Shown piece by piece: positions 62,454 through 64,000 of a stretch of DNA of 64,000 nt. Under the pieces are notes generated by a model. The model searched no databases and was not told the origin of the DNA. It saw only the letters and a program-made list of their open reading frames with translations. A program made the translations under genes and the position numbers. Every line of letters begins with the position of its first letter. Position 1 is the first letter of the stretch. This DNA is from Thiohalospira sp051746205 (GTDB lineage Bacteria; Pseudomonadota; Gammaproteobacteria; Thiohalospirales; Thiohalospiraceae): NCBI GenBank assembly GCA_051746205.1, contig JBNJEU010000002.1, forward strand, positions 1-64,000, given 5' to 3'.

Positions 62454-63169
62454 GAGCTCGGGAGGTCAGGGCGATGGTTTTCAACCCAGGCGCGTACGAC
62501 CTCGGTCAACTGATCGGCCGTGCGGCCACCGATCGCGATCGGCGGACCGATTCGAACGGTAATGGTACCAGGCTGAAAGACGAGACTCCCCCTCGGCCAG
62601 CACCGCCCACTGTCGTGGGCGAGCGGAACGATGGGGTAGCCACTGTGGGTGGCCAGCATGGATGCACCACTTCCCCATCGCCGAGTCTGCCCCGTGGCCA
62701 GCCGGGTCCCTTCGGGGAAGATGACGATCCAGCGATGATGTTCAAGGAGGGGCGTGCCCTGGTCAATGATCTGTCGCAGGGCTGCCCGGCCTCGGGAACG
62801 GTCGATGGCGACCGGCTCGAGTGAGCGCAGACCCCAGCCGAAGAAGGGGATCCAGAACAAGCTGCGCTTGAGTACCCAGGATTGCGGCCGGAACAGCTGC
62901 TGAAGAAAGAGTGTCTCCCAGGTCGATTGATGGTTTGCCGCAATGATGCAGGGCTGAGACGGGATGTTTTCGGCCCCTTCAACGCGCCACTTCACGCCGC
63001 AAGTGAGGCGCAGCCAGTGGACACCCAGGCCGGCCCACAGGCTGACGATCCGAAAGCGCAGGGAGAAGGGCAACCTGCCAATCCACATGGCAATGGCCAG
63101 GATGCCGAAGGGAACCGCGGCCACGGCAAATACGAGCCAGAAGGCCGCCGAACGGATTAATCTGACCAT
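62438..63169 (-). CDS. plsC: 1-acyl-sn-glycerol-3-phosphate acyltransferase (PlsC family)
   Basis: PlsC makes phosphatidic acid by acylating lysophosphatidic acid at the inner membrane. The 243-residue protein has an N-terminal membrane helix (FWLVFAVAAVPFGILAIAMW), the catalytic block NHQSTWE, and the glycerol-binding FPEGTR. The catalytic motif ends in Glu where the textbook form has Asp (NHx4D), a variant I recall from a proteobacterial subfamily. It lies two bases after glyS; the gmhB gene often found between the two is absent. Its 3' end overlaps pfp. Confidence 0.9.
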   Translation of the reverse strand: MVRLIRSAAFWLVFAVAAVPFGILAIAMWIGRLPFSLRFRIVSLWAGLGVHWLRLTCGVKWRVEGAENIPSQPCIIAANHQSTWETLFLQQLFRPQSWVLKRSLFWIPFFGWGLRSLEPVAIDRSRGRAALRQIIDQGTPLLEHHRWIVIFPEGTRLATGQTRRWGSGASMLATHSGYPIVPLAHDSGRCWPRGSLVFQPGTITVRIGPPIAIGGRTADQLTEVVRAWVENHRPDLPSSQSSG

Positions 63170-63171
63170 GG

Positions 63172-64000
63172 TTAGTCCTCCGCGGCAGACGACTGAAGTC
63201 GAGACGGATCCGCGACCAGCAGGAAAGCCTGCCGGAGCTGCCGCAGCAGCGCCAGCCTGTTGACGCGGATTGCCGGCTCCTCGGTCATGACCATGACCTG
63301 ATCAAAGAAGGCATCCACGGGCTGATGCAGGGAGGCGAGATGGTCCAGGGCAGTGTCGTAGTCACGCTCCCGTGAGGCCTCTGCGATGGCGGGCAGGGTA
63401 TCGGTCAACGTCTGGTACAGCGCTGTTTCAGCAGGTTCTGCGAACAACGCGGGGTCGATGTGCAGAGCGGACTCTTCTGAGAGGTCAGCCTGCTGCAGCA
63501 GGTTGGCCGTCCTTTTGTTGGCAGCCACGAGATTCTCTGCTTCGGGGCGAGCAATGAAACCCTGCATGGCCGTGACCCGTTGATGGAAATCCAGCGGCCG
63601 CGATGGCTCGACACTGGCCACGGCCGCGTGCACATCATGGCTGATGCCGCCTTCAACGTAGTAGATTCGCAGTCGCTCCATGATGAACGCCATGGCCTCC
63701 GCTTCAGTGGCTCCGGACAGGGATTGGCTGCCCAGCTGCGTACGGAAGTGGTTTGTGGCGGAGTCGATGGCCTCACCAAGGTCCAGGTCCAGTCGGGTTT
63801 CGATGAGGATGCGAAGTATCCCCAGGGCAGCACGACGCAGCGCATAGGGATCCTTGCTCCCGGTTGGGGGCTGGCCGATCCCGAAAAGACCAATGATGGT
63901 GTCCAGCCGATCGGCCAGAGCAAGGAGCCGCCCCGCGACGGTACCTGGGAGGTGATCGCCGGCGAACCGGGGGGCGTAGTGTTCCGCAATGGCATCGGCT
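63172..64000 (-). CDS. glyS: Glycyl-tRNA synthetase beta subunit, C-terminal part (runs off the window)
   Basis: The 275 visible residues are the C-terminal part of GlyS, the tRNA-binding subunit of the two-subunit glycyl-tRNA synthetase. The first residues read AEHYAPRFAGDHLPG, then LALADRLDTIIGLFGIGQPP and GSKDPYALRRAALGILRI, which are GlyS hallmarks. The C-terminal DALR-like helical domain follows (FFDQVMVMTEEPAIRVNRLALL). The start lies to the right of the window. An internal ATG at 63693 would give only a fragment and should not be taken as the start. Confidence 0.95.
   Translation of the reverse strand, partial: ADAIAEHYAPRFAGDHLPGTVAGRLLALADRLDTIIGLFGIGQPPTGSKDPYALRRAALGILRILIETRLDLDLGEAIDSATNHFRTQLGSQSLSGATEAEAMAFIMERLRIYYVEGGISHDVHAAVASVEPSRPLDFHQRVTAMQGFIARPEAENLVAANKRTANLLQQADLSEESALHIDPALFAEPAETALYQTLTDTLPAIAEASRERDYDTALDHLASLHQPVDAFFDQVMVMTEEPAIRVNRLALLRQLRQAFLLVADPSRLQSSAAED

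Noticed and set aside
62860..62960. Glu in place of Asp in the PlsC NHx4D motif as evidence of a dead enzyme
   Set aside because: I recall the NHQSxWE form as normal in a proteobacterial PlsC subfamily, and FPEGTR is intact.

Overview
This window is a high-GC gammaproteobacterial chromosome segment spanning the replication origin. The order rnpA-rpmH / dnaA-dnaN-recF-gyrB, flanked by yidC-mnmE-mnmG-rsmG-parA-parB and the F1Fo ATP synthase operon, is the classic origin neighbourhood. System II cytochrome c biogenesis (ResB/CcsB), a diheme cytochrome c4, a PPi-type phosphofructokinase beside a class I fructose-1,6-bisphosphatase, and high GC suggest a Chromatiales/Ectothiorhodospiraceae-like (possibly chemolithotrophic or halophilic) bacterium. 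The family assignment is inference; the species cannot be read from the sequence.

Layout. 1-2.6 kb is an accessory patch: the 5' end of a Tat-exported aldo/keto reductase, a Phd-like/ParE-like toxin-antitoxin pair with a palindromic operator candidate, and a solitary YjjJ-type HipA kinase. 2.6-7.3 kb (minus strand) holds dprA-smg-topA-tsaC. 7.35-17.1 kb (plus) is one long run: def-fmt-rsmB-DUF4390-ntrY-ntrX-trkA-trkH. 17.1-21.1 kb (minus) has a soluble PDC/Cache-type sensor, a pair of long hairpin repeats, an EEP-family hydrolase and a catabolic-type acetolactate synthase. 21.1-26.5 kb is a redox block: dsbA, a cyclic-nucleotide-binding protein, ccsB, resB and cytochrome c4. 26.8-34.7 kb carries engB, polA, a LOG-family protein, a DUF2782 protein, thrB and uvrD. 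34.7-53.4 kb is entirely minus strand: glmU-glmS, atpIBEFHAGDC, parAB, rsmG, mnmG, mnmE, yidC, yidD, rnpA, rpmH. 53.6-59.8 kb is plus strand: dnaA-dnaN-recF-gyrB. The end has fbp (minus), pfp (plus), plsC and the 3' part of glyS (minus).

The long minus-strand block left of 53.4 kb and the plus-strand block right of 53.6 kb point away from each other, as expected for leading-strand genes around an origin. Perfect DnaA boxes lie in the dnaA promoter region and just after dnaA. An AT-rich stretch with GATC sites lies before dnaN. Three near-consensus parS sites lie in recF, after gyrB and in pfp, and would be loaded by the ParB encoded at 45.2-46.1 kb.

Most genes are ordinary housekeeping genes. 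The most unusual items are: an NtrX-like regulator that has lost its Walker B acidic pair as well as GAFTGA; a family of long hairpin repeats (three copies) with a conserved core and different stems; a phosphofructokinase with a mixed phosphoryl-donor signature; and parS sites embedded in coding sequence.
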